From Vigna angularis (taxonomy: Eukaryota; Streptophyta; Magnoliopsida; Fabales; Fabaceae), in contig NC_068974.1 in NCBI RefSeq assembly GCF_016808095.1, forward strand, positions 33,511,090 to 33,575,089: a DNA stretch of 64,000 bases, in the 5' to 3' direction. Shown here piece after piece: positions 23,082 through 34,748 of this stretch. Each line of letters starts with the position of its first letter. The stretch's first letter is position 1. The notes beneath the pieces were generated by a model. The model was not told where the DNA came from and did not search any database. It saw only the letters and a program-made list of their open reading frames with translations. A program made the translations under genes and the position numbers.

Positions 23082-23912
23082 ACCACTTTATAATATACTG
23101 ATTCAATTCAAAAGTTATGTATTATTTGCAACTATATTAGTAGACAATTGTTTTTTCTTTCCTGGGTAAGTTTAGACAATTGTAGCTCCATCGTCTTACC
23201 GCCATGAGGCATCTGCCATTGATCGAGACAAGGGAAAAACCCAGGATTGGGTGGACCGCAAGGAAGAAACCCAAGGCTGGGGAAATATTCTGACCAGGAA
23301 TTCTAATTTAGGGTTTCATCCTAATTATTCAATTAGGATTTTAGAATTAAGAAAAATATTATTTACTAAAAGAAATTTAACATAGCATCTTTACGTTTCA
23401 GCTTCTACGAAAACCTAACATAAACCAACCTTTTTTCTTTTAGGGGAAAAGTAAATAAAAGGAAGGAAACCTAGGGAAATTTATTTCTCATAAAAGTTTC
23501 TCTCTCCAGAATATTATAAGACTCCACACCCATTTGCATTGGGTGCAGCGACAATTAAACAACAGGTTTCCACTTTAATGTTCCCAAGACTTACAGATAT
23601 ATTTTTAAAAAGAAATCAACTTGATGTGTGACGAAATCGTAAACTCAAAAAGAATGGTAAACTAATATTCATTCGATCTTAGACACACGTATCTACCAAT
23701 CAGCCAACACGTTACCTTAAAAATATACGGCATAAAAAATTTAACAACCATACTATAATATATACTACACTACTTATATCAATAAAATAAATAAATAACA
23801 TAAAACTTTATTTTCTATTTAAATTGTAAACTCATATAATTCTAATAAAACATAACTTCAATTTTATTTATAAACTCTAAATTTCTCGGCTCTTACATAA
23901 TGTAATAAAGAA
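23082..23912. other. Intergenic DNA, no gene seen
   Basis: The 23170-23300 stretch is less AT-rich (CCAAGGCTGGGGAAATATTC and similar) and looks repeat-derived. No coding feature was supported. Confidence 0.45.
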
Positions 23913-24042
23913 TGTGTTATAAAATGTTTAAATTCACCTTTTACCTATCTTTTTTGTTATCTTCCATGTCTTGCAGCATGTAAAAGCACCCCCTCTTGTG
24001 TTAGAAGTTGTCCCAAAAACAAGTCAATCACTATTGAAATTG
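23913..24042 (+). pseudogene. Broken CRP copy: mature part of exon 1 only
   Basis: An uninterrupted frame of 43 codons encodes C-x3-C, C-x3-C-x3-C and C-x3-C steps and the Pro-Lys-Asn-Lys-Ser-Ile-Thr block of the family, ending at a G|GT donor at 24042-24044. The promoter, start codon, signal peptide and first cysteine are absent. No exon 2 is found downstream before the transposon at 24347. It resembles CRP-1 most (Leu-Asn-Ser-Pro before the second cysteine block). Confidence 0.8.
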
Positions 24043-24623
24043 GTAGTTATTATCTTAGCACATTCATGTACATAAGATATTTTGATTATATACATAATTA
24101 ACTTTTACTAGAATTTTAATTGATTAATTTTATATTATTTTTTTTGTTGTAATATTTTCTAAGTTATAGATGTCAATAATATCTCGACAATCAAATCATT
24201 GAAGTTTGAAAATATTAATGTTTTATCTAATTAATAAATACTTAAGTTAGTATACTATGATAGTATAAATTGTCTTATACAACCATGTCATTGTTATTAG
24301 ACTTTGAGTGTTTATGTAATTTGAAATCTTGTATTCATAATTTATTGGTTTAAACCCTCGGTTGGTCCTTATTTTTGTATGATAATCCCAGTTGGGTCCT
24401 CATTTTTGAAACTGTCTCAATTGAGTCATATTTTTGTAAAAATGAGTCAATTTTACCCTAACCGTTAAGTACTATCAGACGACGTTAAGTTTAGCTGAGG
24501 TGTATTTTATATTTTGATGGTGTGGCATTGTGCATTAAAATTGAATGGGTGATGTGTTATAAATCATCAAATCCACGTGGCGCCGATGCTTCTTCTTCCC
24601 TCCAACCACCGATCACCTTTCAC

Positions 24624-25983
24624 CTCTTTGATAATGCTAATTCTTACCATTATCTAAGCATCATTTTAGTAGCAAAATCAACTCCTTTCTAACTTGTAAC
24701 TTGTTTAATCATTTTCTTTTGTCTTGTTTTCTAAATAAAAGTGTTTTAGGCTACATTGATGTATTATCATCACTAATCCCCTTATTTTGTAGCTAATATT
24801 ATGCTTAGAAGAACCTCCACCAATGTATAGAGCTTAACCAGCCACAAAAGCAAGTAAAACAAAAGAGAGAATTTTGGAATGTTGTGGCTGAGTGACACAG
24901 TTTCTGTGCAGCTGAGCGTCACTCGACCAGACTTGCTGTAGCTGAGCGGCACCGGTTTTGTGCAGCTGAGCGCCAGCTCTCTGGAATGCTGTCGCTGGGG
25001 TGCAGCTGGCGTGCAGCTGAACGCCAGCTCTCTGGAATGCAGCCGCTGGGGTGCCGCTGAGGTGCAGCTGAGCGGTGACGCTGCTGATGTGTCAAAATTG
25101 CCTATTTATTCAAGTTGTCTCGAAGCATTTGGGGTCTTTGGTTCTTTGAAAGGTGCATCTCACTTAGAGGAGAGCTTGGAGGGCTACTAGGGCTCGTGGG
25201 AACACTCCCTTCTTCCTCTTGGGTTCTTCATCTTCTTTCATGGCCATTTTGTAAGCTTAAAGGCTCTCCATGGAAATGGAGAGCCAAACCCATCTTATTG
25301 GGGTTAGTTGTAGCCTTTGAATCTTGTGTAATTGTTGAATGATTTGAATATATATATGCCTTTTCTATCAATTGCTAGTATTCTTGTTTCCGATCTTAAA
25401 GCTTGCATGTAATAGGAATGTTCATGACTTGATTTTGGGGTTTCATGGATTATGGGGACGTAAGATGAAACCTTGAACTGAAACAAGAGTCCTTGTGGTC
25501 ATTGATTCTAGGGATGGAAGATGATTCACATGTTGTCTTAAGATCCTAGCTCTTTAATGTGGGTTTGCTTGTTAGATTGTCCAAGGGATTGGAGTTTGAT
25601 AAGGAAAACATAGGCTCTTTCACCTAAGGGATTAGGGCTAGAGTGTTTTAGTGGATTGACTTTAGTAAATTGATAGAGAGGAGATGGAATTGGTTATACA
25701 CAGGAGTGCATTGGTGAAAACTAACCTTAACAATGTCATTTCATACCATTTCTAGTCTTTTCCATTTCCAAGTGCCTTCAATACCAAAGTCCAACCTTGT
25801 AATTACTTGTGAATTTATCTTTTTGCACATATTCGTAAATGATGAGTTGTTCTTGAGTCTAGATGAGTTGTTAATCACACAATTTTCTAGTATTACGAGT
25901 CTCTTGGGAAAACGATACCTGGTCTTACCACGGTTTATTACTTGAACGATTCGGTACGCTTGCCGAAATCGCCTAACACTCTT
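24624..25983 (+). mobile_element. Solo LTR (1350 bp) nested in the left TIR of the Mutator-like element
   Basis: LTR 24629-25978 begins TGATAATGCTAATTC and ends CGCCTAACA, flanked by CTCTT on both sides (24624-24628 and 25979-25983). Removing it restores the TIR so that it pairs with the right arm (CACCTCTT|CTGCTCC). Inside, at about 24955-25075, a unit of about 54 bases (GTGCAGCTGAGCGCCAGCTC and following) is tandemly repeated. Small open frames here are not genes. Confidence 0.9.
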
Positions 25984-26518
25984 CTGCTCCTCCGCCAAGC
26001 TGCTTCCTTCCCACTCCCACCCTCAAACCCTCACTCCCCGACACACACCCTTTCTCCCTCTCAAACTAAAAAACGCCGCGGGGCGCGTTTGTCGAACTCC
26101 TCTTCTCCTCCGCCGACGGAGCGCCTCATTTTCCATTCTCTCACTTCTCCTTTTCCCTCACTCTTTCTTTATACATTCTGCTAAATTCTCAAACTAAATT
26201 CTGCTACTTTTTGACTGGCAAAGAAGAGGTATAGAGATTCTCTACAATAGAACATCTCCATAAGATTAGTACCAAAACGCTTAATAATATTGGGTAGTCC
26301 AAGTGTCACCGTAATGCGATTATGCGACTCCACAAACAGAAAAGACGATTATAGTAGTCGGAGAAGCATAATCTACCTCTTACAGTTATAAGACTAAATA
26401 CACCACTGTAAATAGCTGATTGTGATTCTGCGTTTGAATGCAGAATACACTCACGAGATTAATGGAAGAAATAGCAAAAGCAGAAAATGCTCAGACCCTG
26501 AATTTTCATAGATGCACA

Positions 26519-29367
26519 TACATTGTAATATCCCAAATTCTCACATTAATGTAACATCCCAACTTTTCACATTAATGTAACATCCCAAATTTTCATACTT
26601 GATAATTAACATTACATTTACGGTAACATTCCGTAATCTCACCCTTTAAAATTTCCTAGTTGATATAAGTCTATACATGTAAAAAGGTTCTAATTATAGT
26701 TCTTCTACTCCTCCCTTTCCTTGGTACAATGTGAGGCGACATTCCTTCATCTGCTCCCGTATAACGAATTATACGATCATCGCACATACCCAAACACAAA
26801 ACACAAACAAGTAGGGTGAGCTAACATGCAACAAATCATTTATAAGACATGCATAATTACTTCGATACAAACATCATATAATAATTATGTCAGACACCCT
26901 CATACCATCGTACCACAATTCCTATTAGACACTCGTCCCACAATACCCAATAAATACCATAATACTCAATAGACATTCATTCCATAATACCCAATAAACA
27001 CTCATCCCTCAATACCAATAAACACTCATTCCACAATACCCAATAAACACTCATCCCACAATACCCAAATAAACACTCATTCCATAATACCCAATAGGCA
27101 CTTATCCCCACGATATTCAATAGGTACTTATCCCAACGATATGTTGATGAGCGATCACGGGAGGTTCCGCACTTGTGATGTCATTCTTAGTCCCCTCACT
27201 ATGTCCAAAACCGGCACATAGACCAGGACATTCTGCCCTCCATACCATTCACAAGGTTAGTCCCCTCACTATGTCCTAAACCGGCACATAGACCAGGACC
27301 TCCTGCCCCTCTCACCACATAATTCATCATTCTCTACTTGAGACTGAATCATTATTAGAGTATCAGGATAACCTCCAACTACGGGACCCTCAACATCAAC
27401 ATATACATAAATACCATAACTGAATCTCTCCACGAAACTCATACCATGCTCACATTCCTTAACTCATTACGAAATCTCACCACAATCCTCATACACATAC
27501 CATGACATTACAGAATCTCTCCGCGAGACTCATACCATACTCACATTCCTCAACTCATATTATACCCTTACGACATCTCCCCGTAATACTCATACATGTT
27601 CAGATGCATAAATTCAAATCCAATATAATAAAATGCAATCATCACAATTATAATTCATAATTCCATATCTACCACAATAACATGAATTCATCAGACATTT
27701 CCATTCCAACCAGATATATTGCACAATAATTTAACAGTACATAATCTGTTCAATAGGATTTAAGTTAAAAACTTGTCGAGTAAACTTCCAGGAAAGAGAG
27801 GTGCGTCACAATGGACAACTTAAGTACCAAATCTTTCCTTAGCCAAAGCATTCCTCAACTAGTTTTTAACAAATTTCTTATTTACAGATTTAAAACAACA
27901 GCATATAATATTAACACCGAAATTTAATATAGATATAAAAAAAAAATAGAAATTAAGCAATATTGAGATCCCTGAGAAGATACAAAATTAATATCTATAA
28001 ATCTGTAATTCCGATTTCAAATCTGAATGGTCACAATAATTCACTATTTGTTATAAACTACATATTAAAATTTCAGGTTGATCCAACGGTTAACTAGATA
28101 GATATTGAGGTTTTACCGAGGTAACTCAGGTGCAGAATTTTAAGTGGTTTTTGGTTATACTCAAAATGCGGAACTAATTTCCCTAAGCACAGACATTTAA
28201 TTACAAATCTGAACGGTCAAAATGACTTAATATGTCTTATGAATTACATACTAAATTTTGGGCTCAATCTAACGGTAAATAAAATATATATGAAATGTTT
28301 ACCATGATAACTTAAGAACAGAAATATAGTGTTCATCAGATTTTTCAAAAACTTAAAAATTATTTTCTCCAAACATAGACTTTCAATTTATAATCCGATC
28401 GGTCAAAGTGTATTAATATATCTTAGGAATCATATATAAAATTTTCAAGTTGATCTAACGGTCAAATAAGTCGTAATATATATTTTACCGAGATGATTCA
28501 GTAACAGATCTATAGGTGTAATTAATTTACTCAAACATGCAGGATTTATTTCTCTAAGTACAGACTTCTAATTACAAATCCCAACGGTCAAAGTGAAGAA
28601 ATAGGTCTTAGGATTCATATATTAAAATTGTAGCTAAATCCAACGGTCAAAATAATTAAAAGAAAAGTTTTACCATACTATCTCGAAAATAAGAAAATTA
28701 TAATCATAAAAACTAAATTTATATAAGTGAATAGATAACTACCATTACCAAAATTTTAACATACTCACAACTCATATTCATTATCATAACATGGATAAAA
28801 ATCATATACAAGAAGGATTAGCTCCCCTTACCTCTATTCCAGACTTAATCTCCTGCTCCGACTTTGTTTCCCCGAAACCCTTCAGAACCTCTACTATTCT
28901 TGCAACTAAAAAATTTCTCCCTAACTCTTTCTTCTCTATTTCTCAAGCTCTCACTTGATTCCTCTTTTCTTGGTGCAAAATACCCTTCCCTCCCATGACT
29001 ATTTATACTAAAAAAATTTACTATTCATTAATATTTTAATATTATTTATTATTTTAATATTATTTAAAAATAATATTTCAATCATTTTCTCACCAAATCT
29101 GATCCTAATTTCTACCTACTACTTTCTTCCATGCTAAGGAATCTTAATGCTGAAAATTTATTTTTACTATTTACTTTTTACTATTTACTTTTTACTATTC
29201 AATTTAAAAAATTTATTAAATAAGTTACCAAAAATTTGAACCTCTCCTTCTAAAATTACTATAATTTTATATCCAAAATTTACATTTTTCTATCCACTAA
29301 AATTATTATTACTAATAAAATGCTAAAATTTACTACTATAAATATTTTTCATGGGTCTTACATACAT
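26519..29367 (+). mobile_element. Solo LTR (2839 bp) nested in the Mutator-like element
   Basis: LTR 26524-29362 begins TGTAATATCCCAAATTC and ends GGGTCTTACA, flanked by TACAT on both sides. TGTAAC/ATCCC...TTACA ends suit a plant Ty3/gypsy LTR. It is related to 49211-51404 in the opposite orientation. Internal features: about eight 25-base units of the type CAATAAACACTCATTCCACA (26930-27140); two copies of a unit of about 76 bases around CCTCACTATGTCC (27190-27310); and repeated CAAATCTGAACGGTCA-like lines (28015-28640). No pol sequence is attached. Confidence 0.88.
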
Positions 29368-29577
29368 ACCATCATACAATCTGAACTATATATAAAACGA
29401 TGCCTCATTTTCCATTCTTTCTCAAACTAAATTCTGCTACTTTTTTCTTTTCACATTTGGGGTCTCTGGTTTCTCTTTGCTTTTGTCTTTTCATTTTCTT
29501 TATGGTAGATTTCTTCATAAAGATCAGTGCTTTCGACTTTTAGGTTGGTTAAAGGTTTCATTTTTATGCATGCTCGA

Positions 29578-29657
<80 letters not shown>
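29578..29657. repeat. (TA)n microsatellite inside the Mutator-like element
   Basis: About 40 perfect TA units. Three overlapping Tyr-Ile-repeat open frames on both strands are artefacts of it. It is flanked by short repeats of GGTTTCATTTTTATGCATG (29556 and 29667). Confidence 0.9.
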
Positions 29658-29661
<4 letters not shown>

Positions 29662-30384
29662 GTACAGGTTTCATTTTTATGCATGAACCAGAACCAATGG
29701 AAGAAGGAACCCTCCCTGTACAGGGACCTTGCAGGAGACACAGGATCATTCAACAACAAAATGGTTGTCCGTGAATCACAACAACAAAGTTTAGGGAAGC
29801 AACAAAGTTTAGGGAAAAGAATGTCAAAAAATAAATTCCTTCCAAATTAGATTAAACATAAATCTTTGATGATATTAAAACATTGCATTTATATGTTTTC
29901 CATTTAATTTTGATCATTCAACGCACGACCTCCGAACAATGGCGTTTCTGTTCCAGATTGGGGTTTCTGTTCTCACATGACGGTGGCGTTTTTTAGTTTG
30001 AGAGGGAGAAAGGGTGTGTGTCTGGGGAGTGAGAGTTTGAGGGTGGGAGTTTGAGGGTGGGAGTGGGAAGGAAGCAGCTTGGGCGGAGGAGCGGAAGAGG
30101 TGAAATGTGATTAGTAGTTGGAGGGAAGAAGAAATTGGCGCCATGTGGATTTGATGATTTAAAACACATCACCCATTCAATTTTAATGCACAATGCCACG
30201 TCATCAAAATATAAAATACACCTCAGTTAAACTTAACGCCGTCTGAGAGCACTTAAATGTTAGAGTAAAATTGGCTCATTTTTACAAAAAATATAACTCA
30301 ATTGAGACAGTTTCAAAAATAAGGACTCAACTGAGATTACCATAAAAAAATGAGGACCAACTGAGGGTTTAAACCTAATTTATT

Positions 30385-31009
30385 ATTCATACACTGAAGT
30401 AGTTAACATTTTTTTGAGACATTTATCTTTTTCTTATTTTTTCTAATATTTTATATTTTTTTTTACATATTCAAACCAATACATAGTATAGGTTCGAAAT
30501 ATCAAAGTTTATTAAAAAATTAAATAAACTATTTAAAAAAAATCAAACCAATAAACAATGTTTATTTGAAAAGCTTTTGGAAAAAATGAAATAAATTATT
30601 TTAAAAAATTGGACTAATAGACAGCCTTTATCCAAATAAATGATGTATATAATAGACAACACTTATTACAAAAAATGTTGTTTATTAATACATGTTAATA
30701 GACATTTTTTAAATAAGCGTTCTCGGTTAACAACCAACAATACACAATGCTTTTTTTCAGGAACACTATTTATTCAAATAAAAATCATATAATATGAGAA
30801 AAAATGTTTTTTATTGACAATTTTATAGTAGTGTAAATATATATCTATTAATTTGAATAATATTATAGAGCATTATGTGGATTTCAATATCTTGTAAGAA
30901 ATACGTACCAATTTCCTACCATATTATGAAATGTTTTATTCTTTAATTTTATCTTAAAACAGTTTATGCTATAGAATTTCAAAATCTATTTTTTTGAAGT
31001 GTAATTAAC
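30385..31009. other. Repeat-derived flank, no gene seen
   Basis: The first ~85 bases continue the segment paralogous to 18970-19050 that the Mutator-like element interrupted. The 30620-30830 part ends TTTTATAGTAGTG and may be a decayed transposon end, which I could not confirm. Confidence 0.5.
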
Positions 31010-31210
31010 CTTTATTTAAACACACATAAACAGCGGCTCCTAATCTTAAAACACGTGACACATGATTCTAAAATAGTCAAAGTGAAACTGATCAAATTAT
31101 ATTAAAAATAAACAGACTTGACACCAAAGTCTGTATTTTAGTCTTATAATTTATAAATTCATTTACTTACACGCCAAGTAGATGTGGCCCTTAATTTGAT
31201 ATAATGTCCC

Positions 31211-31217
31211 TATAAAT
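31211..31217 (+). promoter_or_regulatory. CRP-4 TATA box
   Basis: TATAAAT in the family-conserved core string, 74 bases before the start codon. Confidence 0.6.
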
Positions 31218-31284
31218 TGATATTGATTTTCCTTAAAACGTCACAGAAAGAACATATAAACAAAATTTGGAGCTAGGGTGAGTT

Positions 31285-31688
31285 ATGGGAAAAAACACAA
31301 TGAAAACTCAGAGGGTTGCAATTCTGATGATGATTATGTTGGGTTTTGTACAAATTCTAGAAACTGAGGGAAACATCCCATGTCCTATTTCATGTGGCTT
31401 TGAGTGTTTGATTTCTTCTCAACCCTATGGCCTGTGTTGGGTTCCGTGTGTTATAAAATGTTCAATAACTCCAGCTGCTTTAGATTGTGTTAAGGGTTGT
31501 GGCGTCAACAAGACCATCACCATTGATATTGGTATTTATTCTCTAACCATTTTCATATTTCTTTAATCTTTAAATTAATTATGTTCTTACATCTTTTCTG
31601 CCAATCATTTTATGTTTCAGATGCTGCTGGTAAGGTATCTAATGTGGTTGATTCTTGCTTGCAAAAGTGTTCCAAGTTACAGAAATAA
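31285..31688 (+). CDS. CRP-4: secreted cysteine-rich peptide, two exons
   Basis: Exon 1 is 31285-31531 and exon 2 is 31621-31688, with an 89-base GT-AG phase-1 intron. The 104-residue precursor has a signal peptide of about 29 residues ending Glu-Thr-Glu-Gly, and ten cysteines spaced as in CRP-3. It is the recent duplicate of CRP-3. Exon 2 differs at a single residue near the C-terminus, while the mature exon-1 part has several replacements (for example Pro-Ile-Ser for Thr-Ile-Thr after the first cysteine, Phe-Glu for Leu-Lys before the third). It keeps the upstream MGKNTMK start that CRP-3 has lost. Function unknown; thionin-like by architecture. Confidence 0.87.
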
Positions 31689-32425
31689 TAATTGTAAGAC
31701 AATTCAAGAGCAAGACTAGAATGTCTCTCTTTGATAATTTCAATAAAAAAGTATGAAACAAAAAATATTTTATTTTCTTGTGTTCGTTATGTTTAAGTTA
31801 ATATGACCAATTTTTATTAGGTATGGTCAAATTTTGTCTGAACAACTTTTGTTATTTCATGAACTTGTCATGAAATTGATTCTCTATATTCGACCAGAAT
31901 ATGTAGTCTAGTGTAGGGTTTTTTTAACGTAAAAATCCCTTCCGATAAACGAAGAGCCTCTTGAATGATTCTAACTACGTTCAACAATTATCGCTCAGAT
32001 TATTTAACTAATATAAAGAAGATTTTTGTAAAACTCTTACTAACTTCCCTGAACAACTCAGTGTGTAATTGTAGGGAGGTTTCCTATATTTAAGTGAGAT
32101 TTTGTTTGTATCCTAAGAATAATTTCCAAAGATAATAATCAAATTACACGTAATTCATAAAAAGAGCATTGAGAACCAAATTTTAAGTAACAAAGAAGCA
32201 ATAAATTAATTGAGAACTATTTTACACCAATAAAATGATCAATAAAAACTTACAAAAGTTTGTGCAAACTAAATACTTAATAAATACGATAAATAGCATT
32301 CTTTAACATTAATTAGTACAAATAAAGTTATAACGTTAACTACATATATATAATGTTTATTAAATATTTATTAAATTTAAATATTAAAGTACATTGAATA
32401 CTTTTTACACTATAGAAACAAAGTA

Positions 32426-33290
32426 CTCTCAAAACCATAAAAACAAGAGTTATACCCATAAGTACAACAGTTACACAAATCCTTATCACAACACACAATA
32501 TATAAGAATTTTGAATACAACATATTTTTGTATTCTATATTTTAGAATATGAGTCTCAATCTAATTTATAGAGATTTCATTCAAGGATATCTCCAAAAAT
32601 CTGTTGTTATAAAAAAACTTGTTTAAAATTTTTAATAATTGTTCGTGATGATAATCGATTATGACAAGTCATAATTGATTACTGATAATCAATTATTATA
32701 AGTTGATAATCGATTATCTTGAATATAAAATAAGATTTTCTAATTCAAAACTAATTTTAACGCAACCTAAGGGGAATAGTACATAAAATCAAAGATAAAC
32801 CACATCTTATACATAAATATAGTAAATTACAAAAGCACTTAGAGACTTAACTTCATGAAGATCTTCTTACAACAAGAGCATTGGAGACTTTACTTTGAAA
32901 TATCATTAAAACTTCTTCTCTCTAGCTTTATGCTAACAATTTTTCCCTTTTTTATCATGATCAAAAACTCCTTTAATTTAGTTTAATTTAAAGTTTTGTA
33001 ACCTATACTAACTCATAAATATAATTAAACCTTTTCAACATACTTCTTCCCTTTTTTTTATAATTATTAAAAAGTGTTATGTATGATGAAATTATTTCTC
33101 CCCCTTAATACATGATTCTAACATGTGAACAAGTTTAATAGATGTTATAATTGAATGCGAAAACAAAAATTAATCAAAATAAAACGAAAATAAGGAATAC
33201 ATAATTCTATCAAAGCTTATAAAACCTAAATTCTATACACAATTGTCCAAATTTGTAAAATGCATGAAAAAAAGAGGTAATTCTTGAATA
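32426..33290. other. AT-rich DNA with short GATAATCGATTAT palindromes
   Basis: Between 32645 and 32725 several related palindromes (GATAATCGATTAT, AATCAATTATTATAAGTTGA) follow one another. No gene was recognised. Confidence 0.5.
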
Positions 33291-33529
33291 ACCTTAATTT
33301 ACAATTAACTTTAAAGGAAACATTTTAATCTTTGTTTTTCTTTCTAACCTAAATTCTTTGCTGTTTTTGTAAAAATAATTATGTACTAATATTGCTTTTT
33401 TACTTAATAAATACATGTAATTATTATTAAAATCAAATTCAAGATCAGTTATCTTCCTTGTTAATGAATTTAAACAAAACTAATAAAATTATTAGTTTTG
33501 CATTAAAACTGCTATTGTTTTATTTTCCC
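33291..33529 (+). repeat. Duplicated CRP upstream block joined to a truncated gene
   Basis: Third copy of the block at 9580-9985 and 13468-13790 (CAATTAACTTTAAAGGAAAC, TTAATGAATTTAAACAAAAC). It is fused directly to the middle of a CRP exon 1, so the promoter core and signal peptide have been deleted. Confidence 0.75.
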
Positions 33530-33770
33530 TATCCTTTTTGTTACCTTCCCTGTATTGTAGCGTGTAAAAGCGCCCGCTCTTGTGCTAGAAGCTGTGCCAA
33601 AAACAAGACAATGACCATTGATATTGGTATTTATTCTCTTAGCACATTCATATTTCTTTTACTTTTTGTTGTTTATACTTGTTTATACTTAAATTAATCA
33701 TGTTTTTACGTCTTTCTTACAATGATTTTAGGTAACATGTCTAATCTTGCTCTCAAATGTTCTTTTGTGT
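33530..33770 (+). pseudogene. Broken CRP copy with micro-inverted 3'UTR
   Basis: Codons from Tyr-Pro-Phe-Cys to the donor (33530-33626) keep five cysteines in three C-x3-C steps and the Lys-Asn-Lys-Thr-Met-Thr block. The intron follows to about 33730, but the acceptor and exon 2 are gone. In their place, 33735-33766 is the reverse complement of the family's 3'UTR (GAACATTTGAGAGCAAGATT in the other orientation). The forward 3' flank resumes from about 33770. The result is a rearranged relic. Confidence 0.82.
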
Positions 33771-34342
33771 TATTTTCTTTTGTGTTCGTTATGTTAAAGT
33801 TAATATGACCAATTTTTGTTAAAGTAGTGTAATCTCCAAAGATAATATTCAAATCAAAATCGTGTCAACGTAATTCAGAAAAAGAGCATCATTATCAATT
33901 TAGAACCAAATTTTAAGTAACAAAGAAGCAATAAACTATTTAAGAACTATTTTACACCAAAAAACGATCAATAAAAAACTTCTCAGAACAAAAGTTTTTA
34001 CAAAATAAAATACTTAATGAATACAATAAATAGCATTCTTTAACGTTAGTATAAATAAAGTTAATAACTATATATATATATATATATATATATAAATTTC
34101 AATTTATAAATCAATTTTATAAAATTGAATTAAATTTAAAGTCAATATTTGAATAGACATTAACACAACTTAATAAAATGTTAAAGTTATTTTAATCTTG
34201 AAAGACTTTGGACTTATGTTTAGGTTAATTTACAAACATTATTCCTATGCATATAAATTGACATTCATACTCATTAAAATATCACAACAAAAACATCTAC
34301 AAAAATATACAGAGATAGAGTGTATAGATTTTGGTAGAAGCT

Positions 34343-34748
34343 ATGGGAAAAAATAGGATGAAAAGTATTGGATTTACAATTTTGTTCATGATTATGCTAA
34401 GTTTTACACAAATTGTAAAAATTGAAGCAACTCTCCCTTGTCCCGTGTTATGTGCTGTAAAATGTTTACATGCAACCTTCAAACCAATATGTTATACTCA
34501 GTGTATTTTAAATTGTATTCCAATGTCTCCAAGTACCTTCAATTTTGTAAAAAAATGTGGCTTCAACAAGTCCATCACCGTCAATATAGGTATTTATTAT
34601 CTAACTACTGATCTTTCTTTACTGTTTTAATGTTTATAACTGAATTAATAATGTTTTTTCATGATGTTTTTTTTTCTCAGATGATCGTGGTGTTATGACT
34701 AATGTAGTGGATTCTTGTTTGGAAAAGTGTCCAAACTTGAAAAACTAA
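34343..34748 (+). CDS. CRP-5: secreted cysteine-rich peptide, two exons, one cysteine missing
   Basis: Exon 1 is 34343-34589 and exon 2 is 34681-34748, with a 91-base GT-AG phase-1 intron. The precursor is 104 residues with a signal peptide of about 29 residues ending Ile-Glu-Ala. The mature part reads C-x3-C-x3-C-x8-C-x3-C-x3-C, but the seventh cysteine of the family is Phe here (Asn-Phe-Val-Lys-Lys-Cys), leaving nine. Exon 2 starts Asp-Asp-Arg-Gly, as in CRP-6 and CRP-7, which places it in that subgroup. A TATAAAT lies at 34252-34258. The odd cysteine count suggests either a changed disulfide pattern, a dimer or the onset of decay; the reading frame is otherwise clean. Confidence 0.83.

Larger units (their letters stand above)
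24338..30384. mobile_element. Mutator-like element with long TIRs, 9-bp TSD and nested LTRs
   Basis: The element spans 24347-30375, flanked by the 9-bp duplication TAATTTATT (24338-24346 and 30376-30384). It begins GGTTTAAACCCTC and ends with the complement GAGGGTTTAAACC. The inverted repeats extend about 390 bases: the left arm is 24347-24628 plus 25984-26077 (split by an LTR insertion), the right arm 29985-30375. A 9-bp duplication with long TIRs is typical of Mutator-like elements. The paralogous empty site is visible at 18958-18966. Without the two nested LTRs it is about 1.8 kb and encodes no transposase I can recognise, so it is non-autonomous. The interior contains a direct repeat (CCTCATTTTCCATTCT at about 26127 and 29403) and some unassigned sequence that could be captured. 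Confidence 0.9.
31010..32425 (+). repeat. Segmental duplication, copy B (carries CRP-4)
   Basis: Counterpart of 19840-21235. Differences include a short insertion of about 90 bases in the 3' flank (around 32070-32130) and loss of most of the AT microsatellite. A further decayed piece of the same 3' flank is at 33770-34095. Confidence 0.85.

Noticed and set aside
26930..27140. Regular 25-base repeats that might suggest a CRISPR-like array
   Set aside because: The units are contiguous without unique spacers and sit inside a plant LTR; CRISPR arrays are prokaryotic.
29451..29850. Several overlapping open frames of about 60-107 codons with long Tyr-Ile repeats
   Set aside because: They are translations of a (TA)n microsatellite on both strands inside a transposon.
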